DNA of 64,000 nt from Fructobacillus fructosus KCTC 3544 (GTDB taxonomy: Bacteria; Bacillota; Bacilli; Lactobacillales; Lactobacillaceae), in contig NZ_JQBH01000001.1 of NCBI RefSeq assembly GCF_001438695.1, positions 127,248 through 191,247 on the forward strand, in the 5' to 3' direction. Within the stretch, counting starts at the first letter, position 1. Each line of letters opens with the position of its first letter. The translations under genes and the position numbers were made by a program. The notes under the pieces are model-generated. The model ran no database searches, was not told the origin of the DNA, and saw only the letters and a program-made list of their open reading frames with translations. This document shows positions 27,701-36,836 of this stretch, in pieces.

Positions 27701-28569
27701 TAGTCCAACCTTCCTTTCAATCCATTCTTAACAAACACTTCCGTTGCTTTCTTTGGGACCTCAACCGTCTTGGTTAACTGCTGCTTGCGACCGTCTTGCT
27801 CGTCTTCAGTTAAGTTCGTGACAAGCAAGGAGGTGACGTTATCTGGAACGTTTCGCATAATTGCCGCTTTGGTCAGCGCAGCTAACCGTTCGGCAATATC
27901 TAGCGCCGACCCTAGCGCTGGCTGATTACCAGGACGGCGAATGCCTGGTTGGAGTATCTGGAGCTGCTCATCTAAAGTCAGGACTTTGGACAAACCATCC
28001 GATGTCAGGTAAAGCCAGTCGCCCACCTGTGGCGTCACAACCGTCCATTCCAAATCAACCTGATGATTAACACCGAGGTAACGGGTCAATGAATCACCCT
28101 CAGGAATATTTTCAGAAACACGTTGCCCAGACTGTCTTTCTAACTCATTTTTCAATGTATGGTCAAAAGTCAACTGCTTCGCTTCGTGCCGGCGCAAAAG
28201 GTACGCGCGCGAATCGCCAGCATTAGCAACCAAGATTCTGTTTGGTAGACAAACGGCAACAACGAGAGTGGTCGCCATTTGACTACGCCCTTCATCGTGT
28301 TCGCCAACCAGTAGAATCGCTTGGTTAGCCAAATCAGCTTGATGAATCAACCACTCCTTGACCCGCTCATCTTCGCTGAAGGTAACCTGTTCCCAGGCAC
28401 GCCCTAACGTTTGAATCACTAATTGAGCGGCTTTTTTGGAGCCCTTTTGTGAAGCAACACCATCAGCGACCAACACTAAGGGATCGCCAGAGCGGTTGTA
28501 GAAAGCGCCCACGGCATCTTGATTGTCAGAGCGCTTCGGCCCCTTGTCACTTTGGTAGGCAATTGCCAT
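27700..28569 (-). CDS. prpC: PP2C-type Ser/Thr protein phosphatase
   Basis: Metal-dependent phosphatase opposing PrkC. Motifs SDNQDAVG (metal Asp), LVLVADGVAS (DG), TTLVVAVC, ANAGDSRAYL and VPDNVTSLLV. 289 aa, longer than the typical 245, with a polar C-terminal tail (ending VFVKNGLKGRLD). Translationally coupled to prkC (one-base overlap) and five bases after rsmB. Confidence 0.93.
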   Translation of the reverse strand: MAIAYQSDKGPKRSDNQDAVGAFYNRSGDPLVLVADGVASQKGSKKAAQLVIQTLGRAWEQVTFSEDERVKEWLIHQADLANQAILLVGEHDEGRSQMATTLVVAVCLPNRILVANAGDSRAYLLRRHEAKQLTFDHTLKNELERQSGQRVSENIPEGDSLTRYLGVNHQVDLEWTVVTPQVGDWLYLTSDGLSKVLTLDEQLQILQPGIRRPGNQPALGSALDIAERLAALTKAAIMRNVPDNVTSLLVTNLTEDEQDGRKQQLTKTVEVPKKATEVFVKNGLKGRLD

Positions 28570-28574
28570 AGCGA

Positions 28575-29921
28575 TTAGTCCTTTCTTTGAAAGGTTGCAA
28601 TATAAAAACCATCGGTTTGAAAATCATCAGGGTAGAGTTTCAATGCCAGCGTTTCACGAGAAGACTTAATGGACCGGCTCGTTTCCGTCTTGACCTGAAT
28701 AAAGTCAGGGTGTTTAGCCAAAAAGGCAGCCACTACCTCATCGTTTTCCTGATTCAGAATGGTACAAGTTGAGTAAACTAAGTACCCATCCTTCTTTAAC
28801 TTTGTGGCTGCTGCCTCAAGAATCGCCAATTGCAACTTCGATAGATGACGCACATCATCCATCGTTTTATCGTAACGAATCTCGGGCTTACGGCGCAGCA
28901 ACCCCAAACCAGAACAAGGGGCGTCAACGAGAATTCGGTCAAACTCTTCTGCTAACTTTTCTGGAATTTCACGGGCATCCATTTCCATCGCCCTCACTCG
29001 ATCAGCCAGACCAAGGCGAGCAGCGTTTTGCGCGATTAACTGCACTTTGTGTCGGTGAATATCCAAAGCCGTCACAAAAGCTCCCTCAGGCAAATCCTGT
29101 GCGATTTGCGTTGTTTTGCCACCCGGAGCCGCCGCGGCATCCAAGACAGACCGCACACCTTGGTCAATGTGCATAGCCTCAACGGGTAGCATCGCAGACT
29201 CATCTTGCACTGTTAGCAATCCTTCTTGATAAGCCTTCGAAGAAGCCACATGACCCCCAGAAACAATCAATGCATCGGTTGCCAACTGGCCATCCCTGAC
29301 GGTGTATCCCTCATCTTCCAGTTGTTTTCGAACCAGCGCCTTAGTCGCACGGACTGTGTTAACACGAACCGACTGCTCCGGAGCGTGATTCAAGGACTGC
29401 AAGATGCTGGCTGTCTTTTCGGTCCCAACCTGGTCTTGTAATTCTTCGACAAGCCAAACGGGTACCGAATAGGTAATGGACAGCCGTTTCAAATCATCTT
29501 GAATTTTTTCAGGATCAGGTAGGCCATGACGGTCCATGTTGTGCAAAATCGCTGTCACGAACTTCGCTGCCCCAACGTTACCAAGTGTTTTCGCCACTTC
29601 GATTGTTTCGTTAAAGAGGGCGTGCTTGGGAATCCTGTCCAACTTTTGCCACTGGTAAAGCGCCGTCAGCAAAAGTTCCTTCAACCAAGGCTCCATTTTC
29701 TTGCCTTTAACGAAGGGAGCCAACCAATATTCCAGAAGCAATCGGTATTGAATGGTTCCATAAACAAGCGAGGTCAACAATCCCTTATCTTGGTCCTTCA
29801 AGGGATTTTGCTTAATAATTTGGTTTAATTGTAAGTTTGAATAGGCCCCGTTTTTAACTTTAGCCAGTGTCACAGCAGCTAATAAACGGGGATTATCGGA
29901 ATGTAACGTTTTCTTAGGCAT
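28575..29921 (-). CDS. rsmB: 16S rRNA (cytosine-967-C5)-methyltransferase
   Basis: Also Sun. N-terminal NusB-like RNA-binding domain (residues about 1-145), then a Rossmann methyltransferase with SAM motif LDAAAAPGGKTTQIA and two active cysteines in VDAPCSGLGLLRRKPEI and VYSTCTI. 448 aa. The start overlaps the fmt stop by eight bases, the usual fmt-rsmB-prpC-prkC order. Confidence 0.96.
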   Translation of the reverse strand: MPKKTLHSDNPRLLAAVTLAKVKNGAYSNLQLNQIIKQNPLKDQDKGLLTSLVYGTIQYRLLLEYWLAPFVKGKKMEPWLKELLLTALYQWQKLDRIPKHALFNETIEVAKTLGNVGAAKFVTAILHNMDRHGLPDPEKIQDDLKRLSITYSVPVWLVEELQDQVGTEKTASILQSLNHAPEQSVRVNTVRATKALVRKQLEDEGYTVRDGQLATDALIVSGGHVASSKAYQEGLLTVQDESAMLPVEAMHIDQGVRSVLDAAAAPGGKTTQIAQDLPEGAFVTALDIHRHKVQLIAQNAARLGLADRVRAMEMDAREIPEKLAEEFDRILVDAPCSGLGLLRRKPEIRYDKTMDDVRHLSKLQLAILEAAATKLKKDGYLVYSTCTILNQENDEVVAAFLAKHPDFIQVKTETSRSIKSSRETLALKLYPDDFQTDGFYIATFQRKD

Positions 29922-30885
29922 CGGCCTCTCCTAAATCAATCCAGGCATCGCCAACCGCCAAGTGCTGCCCAGCGCCATTTAAGAAGGCGGCAATCGGCAT
30001 GGCAGCCTTTCCAGCCGGTTGTATCTCCAAAACGGCTAATTGACTGCCATCAGCGGCTGCCAGGTGTAGATGCTTCTTATCCTTTTGCGTAATGACACCT
30101 GGTTTTGCATCGGTCTTTTCTTGTAAAGGCGCCACTTTAATGAATTTAACGGTTTGACCAGCAGCCACTGCGTGCGCCGGATGAGTTGGGTACAAACCGC
30201 GAATATGCCAATCGATTTCCTGAGCGGTTTCTCGATCAAAGTGCAGAATCTGCTGATCACGTGCAATGTTTGGTGAAAAAGTCACGTCATCAGGGTTTTG
30301 CGCCGTTCCCTTCAGCTCCCCCTTAGCGATTTTTGGTAAATTATCGGTCACTAAGTGGACTGCCGCCTGGCCCAACTTCGTAAACATCGTCCCAACATTA
30401 TCGTCTTTTGTGATGGGCACCTTAACCACTGCTAAAACATCACCAGCATCCATCTTTTTAACCATGTACATCAGCGACACGCCGGTTTCCTGGTCACCAT
30501 TCATAATGGCGTAGTGGACGGGTGCGCCGCCACGGTACTTAGGTAGTAAGGAGGCGTGGGCGTTGACCGCACCGTACTTGGCAGCGTGCAGTAGCTTTTC
30601 CGGTAGGAACTGACCAAAAGCAGCCGTCACGATAAAGTCGGGAGCCAATTCAATGATTTTTGCCATCTCGTCAGAACCCGAAATCTTTTCAGGCTGTAAA
30701 ACTGGTAAGCCGAGCTTCGAGGCCGCCTCCTTAACTGGACTCGCCTTCAACTGCCGCTTCCGACCAAATGGGCGGTCCGGCTGAGTCACCACGGCCAAGA
30801 CATCAAAAGAACCATCGGCCGCCAAAGCCTCCAAAGTTGGAACCGCAAACTGGGGGGTCCCCATAAAAACGATTGATAATGCCAT
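29914..30885 (-). CDS. fmt: Methionyl-tRNA formyltransferase
   Basis: Formylates initiator Met-tRNA using 10-formyl-THF. Motifs FMGTPQFAVPTLEAL, TAAFGQFLPEKLL, NAHASLLPKYRGGAP and GVSLMYMVKKMDAGD; C-terminal OB-like domain. 323 aa. Unlike in many Firmicutes no def gene is adjacent. A TATAAT with TGT extension lies about 50 nt upstream and a GAGG ribosome site precedes the start. Confidence 0.96.
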   Translation of the reverse strand: MALSIVFMGTPQFAVPTLEALAADGSFDVLAVVTQPDRPFGRKRQLKASPVKEAASKLGLPVLQPEKISGSDEMAKIIELAPDFIVTAAFGQFLPEKLLHAAKYGAVNAHASLLPKYRGGAPVHYAIMNGDQETGVSLMYMVKKMDAGDVLAVVKVPITKDDNVGTMFTKLGQAAVHLVTDNLPKIAKGELKGTAQNPDDVTFSPNIARDQQILHFDRETAQEIDWHIRGLYPTHPAHAVAAGQTVKFIKVAPLQEKTDAKPGVITQKDKKHLHLAAADGSQLAVLEIQPAGKAAMPIAAFLNGAGQHLAVGDAWIDLGEADA

Positions 30886-30932
30886 GTATTTGAAACCTCA
30901 TTACGCTTTCTACAAGTATTTTACTTGCTCTT

Positions 30933-30938
30933 ATTATA
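30933..30938 (-). promoter_or_regulatory. fmt promoter -10 element
   Basis: Minus-strand TGTTATAAT (extended -10) located just after the priA terminator and about 50 bp before fmt. No good -35 is visible, in keeping with an extended -10 promoter. Confidence 0.55.
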
Positions 30939-30949
30939 ACAAAAATAAA

Positions 30950-30991
30950 AGAAAAGACCCAAAGGCAGCACAATGACTAGCCTCAGGTCTT
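30950..30991 (-). terminator. Intrinsic terminator after priA
   Basis: Minus strand AAGACCTGAGGC...GCCTTTGGGTCTT then TTCTTTTATTTTT; a small internal bulge is present. Confidence 0.75.
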
Positions 30992-30994
30992 CGC

Positions 30995-33418
30995 TTACAT
31001 AAAGGAAACCGGGTCCCGCCGAACCTCCAAGTGAAAGTCCTTCTCGGCATGTTGCGAACGATCAACGAGTTCTCGTAACTGTTCATCCGCTTCATCCGGC
31101 TTCTTCATCTTCAAAATCATTTGGAAGAAGTACCGTCCCTTTAGCTTGGCAATCGAACGGGGTGATGGGCCGAGAATCAAGACATCTTCCGGTAATCTTT
31201 TTTTCAACCAGGCAGCGATTTTAGCACTTTGTAGGGCGACTTTGGCCTCATCCGGATCCGAACATTGGATTTGCACCGTATAGAAGTAAGGTGGAAACTC
31301 CGCGGCATGCCGAATGGCCATTTCTTGCCGGTAAAAGCCTTCATAATCGTGCTGCTGGGCAAATTTCAGGGCATAGTGGTCAGGGTTAAAGGTCTGAATC
31401 ACCACCTCGCCACGCGCCTTGGATCGGCCGGCTCGACCAGCCACCTGCGTCAGTAGTTGGAAGGTCTTTTCTGATGCCCGAAAATCCGGTAATCCCAGTC
31501 CCGTATCGGCATTCAGCACACCAACGAGGGTCACATCTGGAAAGTCGAGTCCCTTCGCCACCATTTGAGTGCCCAAGAGAATCTGCGCCTTCTTCTGACC
31601 AAAGTCAGCCAGCGCCTTAGCCATGGCCCCTTTCTTACGGGTTGTGTCCTGGTCGAGGCGAATCACTCCATATTCAGGCAGTCGCTTTTGCAGTTCCGCC
31701 TCGACTTTTTCGGTTCCAGTCCCATAGTAGCGAATCCGTTTGGAACCACAGACAGGACAGACTTGCGGGATTGGCGCCTGGTAGTCGCAATAATGGCACT
31801 TCAACGTATGCGTATCCATATGCAAAGTCATTGCTAAATTACAGTTGGGATCCCTCGGAACATAGCCACAGTCCCGACACATAACAAAGGAGGAAAAACC
31901 GCGCCGGTTCAACAAGAGCACGGCCTGTTCCCCCCGAGCGAGGTGTTCCTTCAACTTTTCCAACAACTCCTTTGAAAAATTGGTGTCGCCGTTGTCCAGA
32001 AATTCTTGCCGCATATCAACAATATCAACCTTGGGGAGCTGTGCCTCCGGGTTTGCCCGCTTCGTCAAGGACAACAAGTCATAAACCTCCTTTTGTGCCC
32101 GGGCCCGACTCTCCAAGGAGGGCGTTGCCGAACCAAGAACAACCGGAGCATTGTGATAACTCGCCCGCCAGAAAGCAACATCGCGAGCAGAATAGTGTGG
32201 ATTTTCACTCTGGCTGTATGAACTTTCATGCTCCTCATCAACGATAATCAGCCCAAGACGATTCAGTGGCGCAAAAACCGCGGACCGGGCACCGACAACA
32301 ACTTGGACTGCCCCCTCTCGGATTCGCCGCCATTCATCGTAACGTTCACCGTTCGAAAGGCCCGAATGCAAGAGGGCAGTCTGATCGCCGAAGCGGTCCT
32401 GGACACGCTTTTGCATCTGTGGTGTTAGGGCGATTTCCGGCACTAAAAACAGTACCTGTTTCCCCTCATCGATGGCCTTTTGCGCGGCTTGCAAGTAGAC
32501 TTCGGTTTTACCCGAACCGGTGATTCCTTCCAGGAGAAAAACCTTGTTGTCGTCTTTTTCAATGGCTTTTGTAATCCTTGTGTAGGCTCTTTCCTGCTCG
32601 TCATTTAAGGTCTTAGCGCTTTCTTTTTGGCTGGTAACAGCGCCCAGCGGTCGCCGCTTCACTTCTACCTGAACCTTGTCTAAAACGCCTTTCCCAACGG
32701 CGGTATTTAATGAAGAAGGCGAAACATCGACCAATTCGCCCCATTCCTGCTTTGAAAAAGTCTGACCCGGATGGGCAAGGGCAAAGTCCAAGATTGCCCG
32801 TTGCTGCTTCGCCCCGCTCTTCATCTGGTCAGCCTTTTCGGCTAACTCAGCCTCATTATCGATCACTTTAAAGGCTAATTGTGTCTTAACCTTTCCCTTG
32901 TTTTCGATGACGTTTCGAACGGCCAGTACCCCATCCTTTTGCAAACGAAGGATGGTCCGCCAACCCTTGGCCGAAAAGTCCTTCGTCTTCACCAAACGAC
33001 GACTTTGGCCATCTAAATAAGTCACCCGATCAGTATCTGAAAGCCCAGGAAGGGCCGTTAATTCTTTCCGATAATCAGCTTTGAGCGCCGTTGGCAGCAT
33101 CAACGCCAAGAAGGAAACCCAAAAAGAAAAGTTCTTTTCAGCCAAGTCCTTGGCTAGAGCCAGCAATTCCTTTGACAAAACGGGCTGTTCATCTAAGACG
33201 GTGAGCACATCCTTCAGCTGATCAACCGTTAAATCCTTGGGTAGCTCATCCGACAACCCAACCACGTAGCCCAAAACGGACCGGTGGCCAAAAGCCACAA
33301 GTACACGAACACCCGCTTGTACTTGCTCCGCCAATTCAGCAGGTATCAAGTAACTATAGGGTTGATTCGTCTGCTGGGTGGGCACATCAACGATAACTTG
33401 TGCGTACTTTTTGACCAT
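30995..33418 (-). CDS. priA: Primosomal helicase PriA
   Basis: Restarts stalled replication forks; 3'-5' helicase. N-terminal 3'BD fold (VDVPTQQTNQPYSYLIP), Walker A GITGSGKTEVYLQA, DEEH, the zinc cluster MCRDCGYV ... CHYCDYQAPIPQVCPVC, and motif QVAGRAGR. I chose ATG 33418 after AAAGGAGGAAG; an upstream in-frame start adds 16 unlikely residues. 807 aa. The usual upstream gmk-rpoZ-coaBC genes are not here; nadR precedes it. Confidence 0.96.
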   Translation of the reverse strand: MVKKYAQVIVDVPTQQTNQPYSYLIPAELAEQVQAGVRVLVAFGHRSVLGYVVGLSDELPKDLTVDQLKDVLTVLDEQPVLSKELLALAKDLAEKNFSFWVSFLALMLPTALKADYRKELTALPGLSDTDRVTYLDGQSRRLVKTKDFSAKGWRTILRLQKDGVLAVRNVIENKGKVKTQLAFKVIDNEAELAEKADQMKSGAKQQRAILDFALAHPGQTFSKQEWGELVDVSPSSLNTAVGKGVLDKVQVEVKRRPLGAVTSQKESAKTLNDEQERAYTRITKAIEKDDNKVFLLEGITGSGKTEVYLQAAQKAIDEGKQVLFLVPEIALTPQMQKRVQDRFGDQTALLHSGLSNGERYDEWRRIREGAVQVVVGARSAVFAPLNRLGLIIVDEEHESSYSQSENPHYSARDVAFWRASYHNAPVVLGSATPSLESRARAQKEVYDLLSLTKRANPEAQLPKVDIVDMRQEFLDNGDTNFSKELLEKLKEHLARGEQAVLLLNRRGFSSFVMCRDCGYVPRDPNCNLAMTLHMDTHTLKCHYCDYQAPIPQVCPVCGSKRIRYYGTGTEKVEAELQKRLPEYGVIRLDQDTTRKKGAMAKALADFGQKKAQILLGTQMVAKGLDFPDVTLVGVLNADTGLGLPDFRASEKTFQLLTQVAGRAGRSKARGEVVIQTFNPDHYALKFAQQHDYEGFYRQEMAIRHAAEFPPYFYTVQIQCSDPDEAKVALQSAKIAAWLKKRLPEDVLILGPSPRSIAKLKGRYFFQMILKMKKPDEADEQLRELVDRSQHAEKDFHLEVRRDPVSFM

Positions 33419-33472
33419 TACTTCCTCCTTTCCCGAAGGGAGTGACTCACCATCCCCTTCGTTCATTTCTTA

Positions 33473-33497
33473 TAAAAAGCCTGCCAAACGGCAGACC
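33473..33497 (-). terminator. Intrinsic terminator after nadR
   Basis: Minus-strand GGTCTGCCGTTTGGCAGGC hairpin followed by TTTTTAT. Confidence 0.8.
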
Positions 33498-33501
33498 TTT
33501 C

Positions 33502-34617
33502 TCAAACCTTTGTCAGGTTTACCCCAACTCTTTTTTCAATAATTTCTAACGCCTGTAAGTAACGTGCGTAGTAGCCAGCAGGGTCATCAGCCCCACCAAC
33601 ACGGTCAAGCAAAACGGCTTTGTCATCAAAACCATAGTCTTCAATCACCTGCCACAAGTGTTGATCAAACAGTTTTGTCCTGGCTTCATCGGCCCCGTTC
33701 ATGACCGCAACGGCTGGTGGAATGACCAAGATCAAATCCAGCTCTTCTTCCCCGATGGTGTTATCAAAGAGGGCCTTCAACTTCGCCGCATCCTCGTCCG
33801 GTAACCAAGCTCTTGTTTCGGCCATGGTCACCATGGCATCGGTATCAAAAAAAGTCAGTCCGTTGTTGGCCGGTGAATTGATTTCAGCCGAGTTCGCATC
33901 GTACTGCCCCTGAATAATGCGGGTGTAGTCCTTTAGCAACAGCTCTGAATCAAACACGTTCGACTTTTCCTGGTAAGCCCTCGAAAACTCCAATGAAAAC
34001 GGCGAGTTCGACGTTCTGGCCAAACGCCGAGTTAACGTAGACTTCCCAGTTTGTGGAGCCCCGACGACCAAGATTTTCTTCGCAAAATGTCGACGAAAGA
34101 CACGGTTAATGTAATCCCAATTGCCAAGCGGATCCTTTCGAACGGCCGTAGCCGAAACTTTCAAAATCGTTCGATCCATCAATGAAACGGACCAATGGCC
34201 ATCATTCGGTAATAGTTTTTCTAGCATTGACTTATAGTCGGCTTCTCCCGTGTAGAGAGTGATGTGGGCATTGGGATTTTTAATGTTTCGTTTAATCGTT
34301 TTGACCAAACGATCCGTCCACTCTTGCCAACCATTCGGCATCTGGGGAATGTCATCTTCGTTGATGTAATCGACCTTGATGCTTTTTTCGTCATTAAAGG
34401 CTTCCCGAAGGTAGCGAAAGCGCTTCTCAACTGGAAGACCAATCTGGTCCCCACGATCACCAGTGTAGCCAGAGGTAATCACGACCACCCCATCGTTTAG
34501 AGCCGCCGCTTTGTAAATTTCGGCCTGATGCCCAATATGCATGGGCGCGAGGGTTCCAAAAAAAACACCAATTTTATCGCCCATCAAATTGTCTTTGACT
34601 AAGTTTGCTTTAACCAT
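33502..34617 (-). CDS. nadR: NadR-type NMN adenylyltransferase / ribosylnicotinamide kinase
   Basis: Bifunctional NAD salvage enzyme. N-terminal nucleotidyltransferase (VFFGTLAPMHIGHQAEIY, with the HxGH motif; later ILKVSATAVRKDP) and a C-terminal P-loop kinase (VVGAPQTGKSTLTRRLA). There is no sign of a DNA-binding repressor domain. ATG 34617 follows CGGGAG. 371 aa. No PnuC-type transporter or other NAD gene is next to it. Confidence 0.9.
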   Translation of the reverse strand: MVKANLVKDNLMGDKIGVFFGTLAPMHIGHQAEIYKAAALNDGVVVITSGYTGDRGDQIGLPVEKRFRYLREAFNDEKSIKVDYINEDDIPQMPNGWQEWTDRLVKTIKRNIKNPNAHITLYTGEADYKSMLEKLLPNDGHWSVSLMDRTILKVSATAVRKDPLGNWDYINRVFRRHFAKKILVVGAPQTGKSTLTRRLARTSNSPFSLEFSRAYQEKSNVFDSELLLKDYTRIIQGQYDANSAEINSPANNGLTFFDTDAMVTMAETRAWLPDEDAAKLKALFDNTIGEEELDLILVIPPAVAVMNGADEARTKLFDQHLWQVIEDYGFDDKAVLLDRVGGADDPAGYYARYLQALEIIEKRVGVNLTKV

Positions 34618-34657
34618 GTTCTCCCGCTTGTTTTGATTACTAGATTGAATTGACCCC

Positions 34658-34663
34658 ATTATA
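34658..34663 (-). promoter_or_regulatory. nadR promoter -10 element
   Basis: Minus-strand TTGGTATAATGGGG, an extended -10, giving a leader of about 34 nt with a normal ribosome site. Confidence 0.55.
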
Positions 34664-34681
34664 CCAAAAATACCCACTAAA

Positions 34682-34708
34682 ACGAAAAAGTCGACCAGCG
34701 GTCGACTC
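34682..34708 (-). terminator. Intrinsic terminator after the DUF4097 gene
   Basis: Minus-strand AGTCGACCGCTGGTCGACT hairpin followed by TTTTCGTTTT. Confidence 0.85.
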
Positions 34709-34717
34709 GTTCATTGA

Positions 34718-35425
34718 TTATCTTAAGGCAATGTCTCCATTAATTGTGCGAATAATAAAGTCTGCTTTGTTCAAATGAACATTTTGGTAGTTTTTATCAA
34801 TCTGAACATTTCCTTGGCGACTGACGGTGGCCAATTTAGGGAGGGTCGATTTACGAATCGTCACATCACCATTGCGACTATCAATCAGCCCTGACTTTTC
34901 CAGCTTACTATCGAACACCGTCACTGCTCCATTCACATTTGTCAGGGAGAAAACGTTGCTGTGCTGGTTTTTGACTTTTAGCGAACCATTCACATTGGAT
35001 AACGATAATTTATCAAAAGTCATTTTATCCGGAACTGTAATAATAATCCGGTGTTTATTGCGGTTTTTAATTCCAAATGTCCAATTATTTTTCTCTTCAG
35101 CCGTCACGGTGACCAAACCATCATTTGATGAAACCGTTACCGAAGACTTTTCTACCGGATCCGTTAAAATCGAGAAACGGGTCCCCTGCTCCACCACCAC
35201 ATCAGCCTCTTTAGTGGCCACAACCAGGTTCTTCACCTCTTGTTTGCCCGAACTAATTTGGTCTGGTGTAATGTCCAAACTACCGCGCTCGTCTTGATCT
35301 GAAATGTAGACAGGACCATTGTTCCAGTAGACTTCTCCCGGTAAGCCCCCCTTCCAGACCGAAAAAGCCGATAAAGCCAAACCGACAAACACGAGGAAAA
35401 AACCAGTCATTATTTTACTATTCAT
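34718..35425 (-). CDS. DUF4097-family (LiaG/YvlB-like) beta-helix envelope protein
   Basis: 235 aa: an N-terminal membrane anchor (MTGFFLVFVGLALSAFSVW) followed by an extracellular repeat of short beta strands (KLSLSNVNGSLKVKN, SLTNVNGAVTV, DSRNGDVTIRKS, VSRQGNVQID, RTINGDIALR), the DUF4097 pattern. Such proteins occur with PadR and HAAS proteins in envelope-stress modules; molecular function unknown. It overlaps the HAAS gene by eight bases. Confidence 0.85.
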   Translation of the reverse strand: MNSKIMTGFFLVFVGLALSAFSVWKGGLPGEVYWNNGPVYISDQDERGSLDITPDQISSGKQEVKNLVVATKEADVVVEQGTRFSILTDPVEKSSVTVSSNDGLVTVTAEEKNNWTFGIKNRNKHRIIITVPDKMTFDKLSLSNVNGSLKVKNQHSNVFSLTNVNGAVTVFDSKLEKSGLIDSRNGDVTIRKSTLPKLATVSRQGNVQIDKNYQNVHLNKADFIIRTINGDIALR

Positions 35426-35984
35426 GATTCATCACCCTCCTTGCTGTGTGTTGAATTTTCAGCAAAAGAGCCTTCGTCCAGTCCGTCGCCTTCATGACCA
35501 ACCAAGTCGCGCATGGGGAAAACATAATGGACAAGCCAATTGAGATCACTGCCATGCCAATGTAGAAAAGACCGCCCCAGAAATTCTGAGTTAACACGAC
35601 GGCACCGGCAATCCCTGAGAACGCCGATACGATAATTAACGATAAGGCAATACCCCAAGCCAACAATGGCAATGACGCAATACCAAGAAAGCTAATTAAC
35701 GTAACCAGTAGCCAAATTGGGGAAGTCAAAATAACCAGAATAAATTGACCACGGGTCAACGGTTGTGTCTGCTTTGCCCGAGTGGTAACCTCATCCCCAT
35801 CTTCTTGGTCAAAATCAGCTTTCAATTTTTCGGCTAAGACAGCGGATTCGCCCAACTTCACTCGCGCCTCTTCATCCGACAACCCGCCATCCGCTAGATA
35901 GTTCCGGTAATACTCAATAATGTTTTCTTGTTCGTTTTTGGGCAGACCAACCAGGGCCTGCTCGAGTTCATTCAAATAGGTCAT
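35418..35984 (-). CDS. HAAS/DUF1700-family membrane protein
   Basis: 188 aa. N-terminal HAAS helical domain (MTYLNELEQALVGLPKNEQE then IIEYYRNYLADGG and LGESAVLAEKLKADF), then about three to four membrane segments. HAAS domains are thought to signal to partner PadR or membrane proteins. ATG 35984 was chosen because the family starts there; upstream in-frame codons run into padR. One base separates it from padR. Confidence 0.88.
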   Translation of the reverse strand: MTYLNELEQALVGLPKNEQENIIEYYRNYLADGGLSDEEARVKLGESAVLAEKLKADFDQEDGDEVTTRAKQTQPLTRGQFILVILTSPIWLLVTLISFLGIASLPLLAWGIALSLIIVSAFSGIAGAVVLTQNFWGGLFYIGMAVISIGLSIMFSPCATWLVMKATDWTKALLLKIQHTARRVMNHE

Positions 35985-35985
35985 C

Positions 35986-36294
35986 CTAGTGTTCTCCCAA
36001 CAGTGCATTGATTTGATTAGAAAAAAGCTGCCAATCAGCACAGGCTTCTTTCAAATAAAGCTGGCCACTATCCGTTAATTCATAATACTTTCGCACTCTT
36101 TCCGCAAAGACTTTCGAACGGGTCGTCACCAGGTCTTTTTGCTCAAGACGCCGCAAAATCGGATAAGTAGTGGAATCTGAAATTGGTAGCTGCAACTGAA
36201 TCTTTTTGGTCAGTGCGTACCCATACAGTGGTTCTTCTTTTAATACCGAAAGCACAACAGCCTCCAGCACTCGATTCGGAATTCTAATCGCCAT
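35986..36294 (-). CDS. PadR-family transcriptional regulator
   Basis: 102 aa winged-helix repressor: AIRIPNRVLEAVVLSVLKEE then PLYGYALTKKI, with the wing ISDSTTYPILRRLEQKDLV. First gene of padR-HAAS-DUF4097; probably controls this operon in response to envelope or drug stress. ATG 36294 follows GGAGGGAAGG. A promoter with an AT-rich dyad between its boxes lies directly upstream. Confidence 0.92.
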   Translation of the reverse strand: MAIRIPNRVLEAVVLSVLKEEPLYGYALTKKIQLQLPISDSTTYPILRRLEQKDLVTTRSKVFAERVRKYYELTDSGQLYLKEACADWQLFSNQINALLGEH

Positions 36295-36312
36295 ACCTTC
36301 CCTCCAGGCAAT

Positions 36313-36340
36313 ATTATATAACATATAGTATAGAAGACAA
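36313..36340 (-). promoter_or_regulatory. padR operon promoter with internal dyad (possible PadR operator)
   Basis: Minus-strand TTGTCT (36335-36340), 16-bp spacer, TATAAT (36313-36318). The spacer and -10 hold an imperfect TATACTATATG/TTATATAATA dyad like many PadR sites, so autorepression is likely. Confidence 0.6.
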
Positions 36341-36353
36341 AATTTTTCTAAAT

Positions 36354-36379
36354 AAAAAAGTCCCAGCCAAAGCCGGGAC
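36354..36379 (-). terminator. Intrinsic terminator after msrB
   Basis: Minus-strand GTCCCGGCTTTGGCTGGGAC hairpin followed by TTTTTTATT. Confidence 0.85.
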
Positions 36380-36395
36380 CAAAAATTTTATTTCA

Positions 36396-36836
36396 TTACT
36401 TATCGAACAACTTCAGGTACTTACCGTACCCCTCTTTTTCCATATCAGCCTTTGGGATGAAACGCAGAGCGGCTGAGTTAATGCAGTAACGCAAGCCCCC
36501 CTTGTCTTGAGGGCCATCTGGAAAGACGTGGCCCAGGTGGGAATTAGCATCACGCGAACGCACCTCAGTACGGGTCATTCCGAACGAATGGTCCGTGTCT
36601 TCCTTCAAATCAGCATCATCGATTCCCTTTGTGAAGGCTGGCCAACCACAGCCAGAATCATACTTATCCGTTGATGAAAACAACGGTTCTCCCGAAACCA
36701 CGTCAACAAAAATGCCATCATCCCACCACTGGTCATACTTTCCAGTAAAGGGACGCTCCGTTGCGGCGTTTTGAGTAACTTCATACTGTTCTGGTGTCAA
36801 GCGAGCCTTTAATTCTTCTTGGTTATACTTCGTCAT
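36396..36836 (-). CDS. msrB: Peptide methionine-(R)-S-oxide reductase MsrB
   Basis: Reduces Met-R-sulfoxide in proteins. Conserved [24 protein letters not shown] and catalytic [11 protein letters not shown]. The two CxxC zinc pairs seen in many MsrBs are absent ([15 protein letters not shown]), the non-zinc type common in lactic bacteria. 146 aa. It overlaps msrA by 14 bp. Confidence 0.96.
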   Translation of the reverse strand: MTKYNQEELKARLTPEQYEVTQNAATERPFTGKYDQWWDDGIFVDVVSGEPLFSSTDKYDSGCGWPAFTKGIDDADLKEDTDHSFGMTRTEVRSRDANSHLGHVFPDGPQDKGGLRYCINSAALRFIPKADMEKEGYGKYLKLFDK

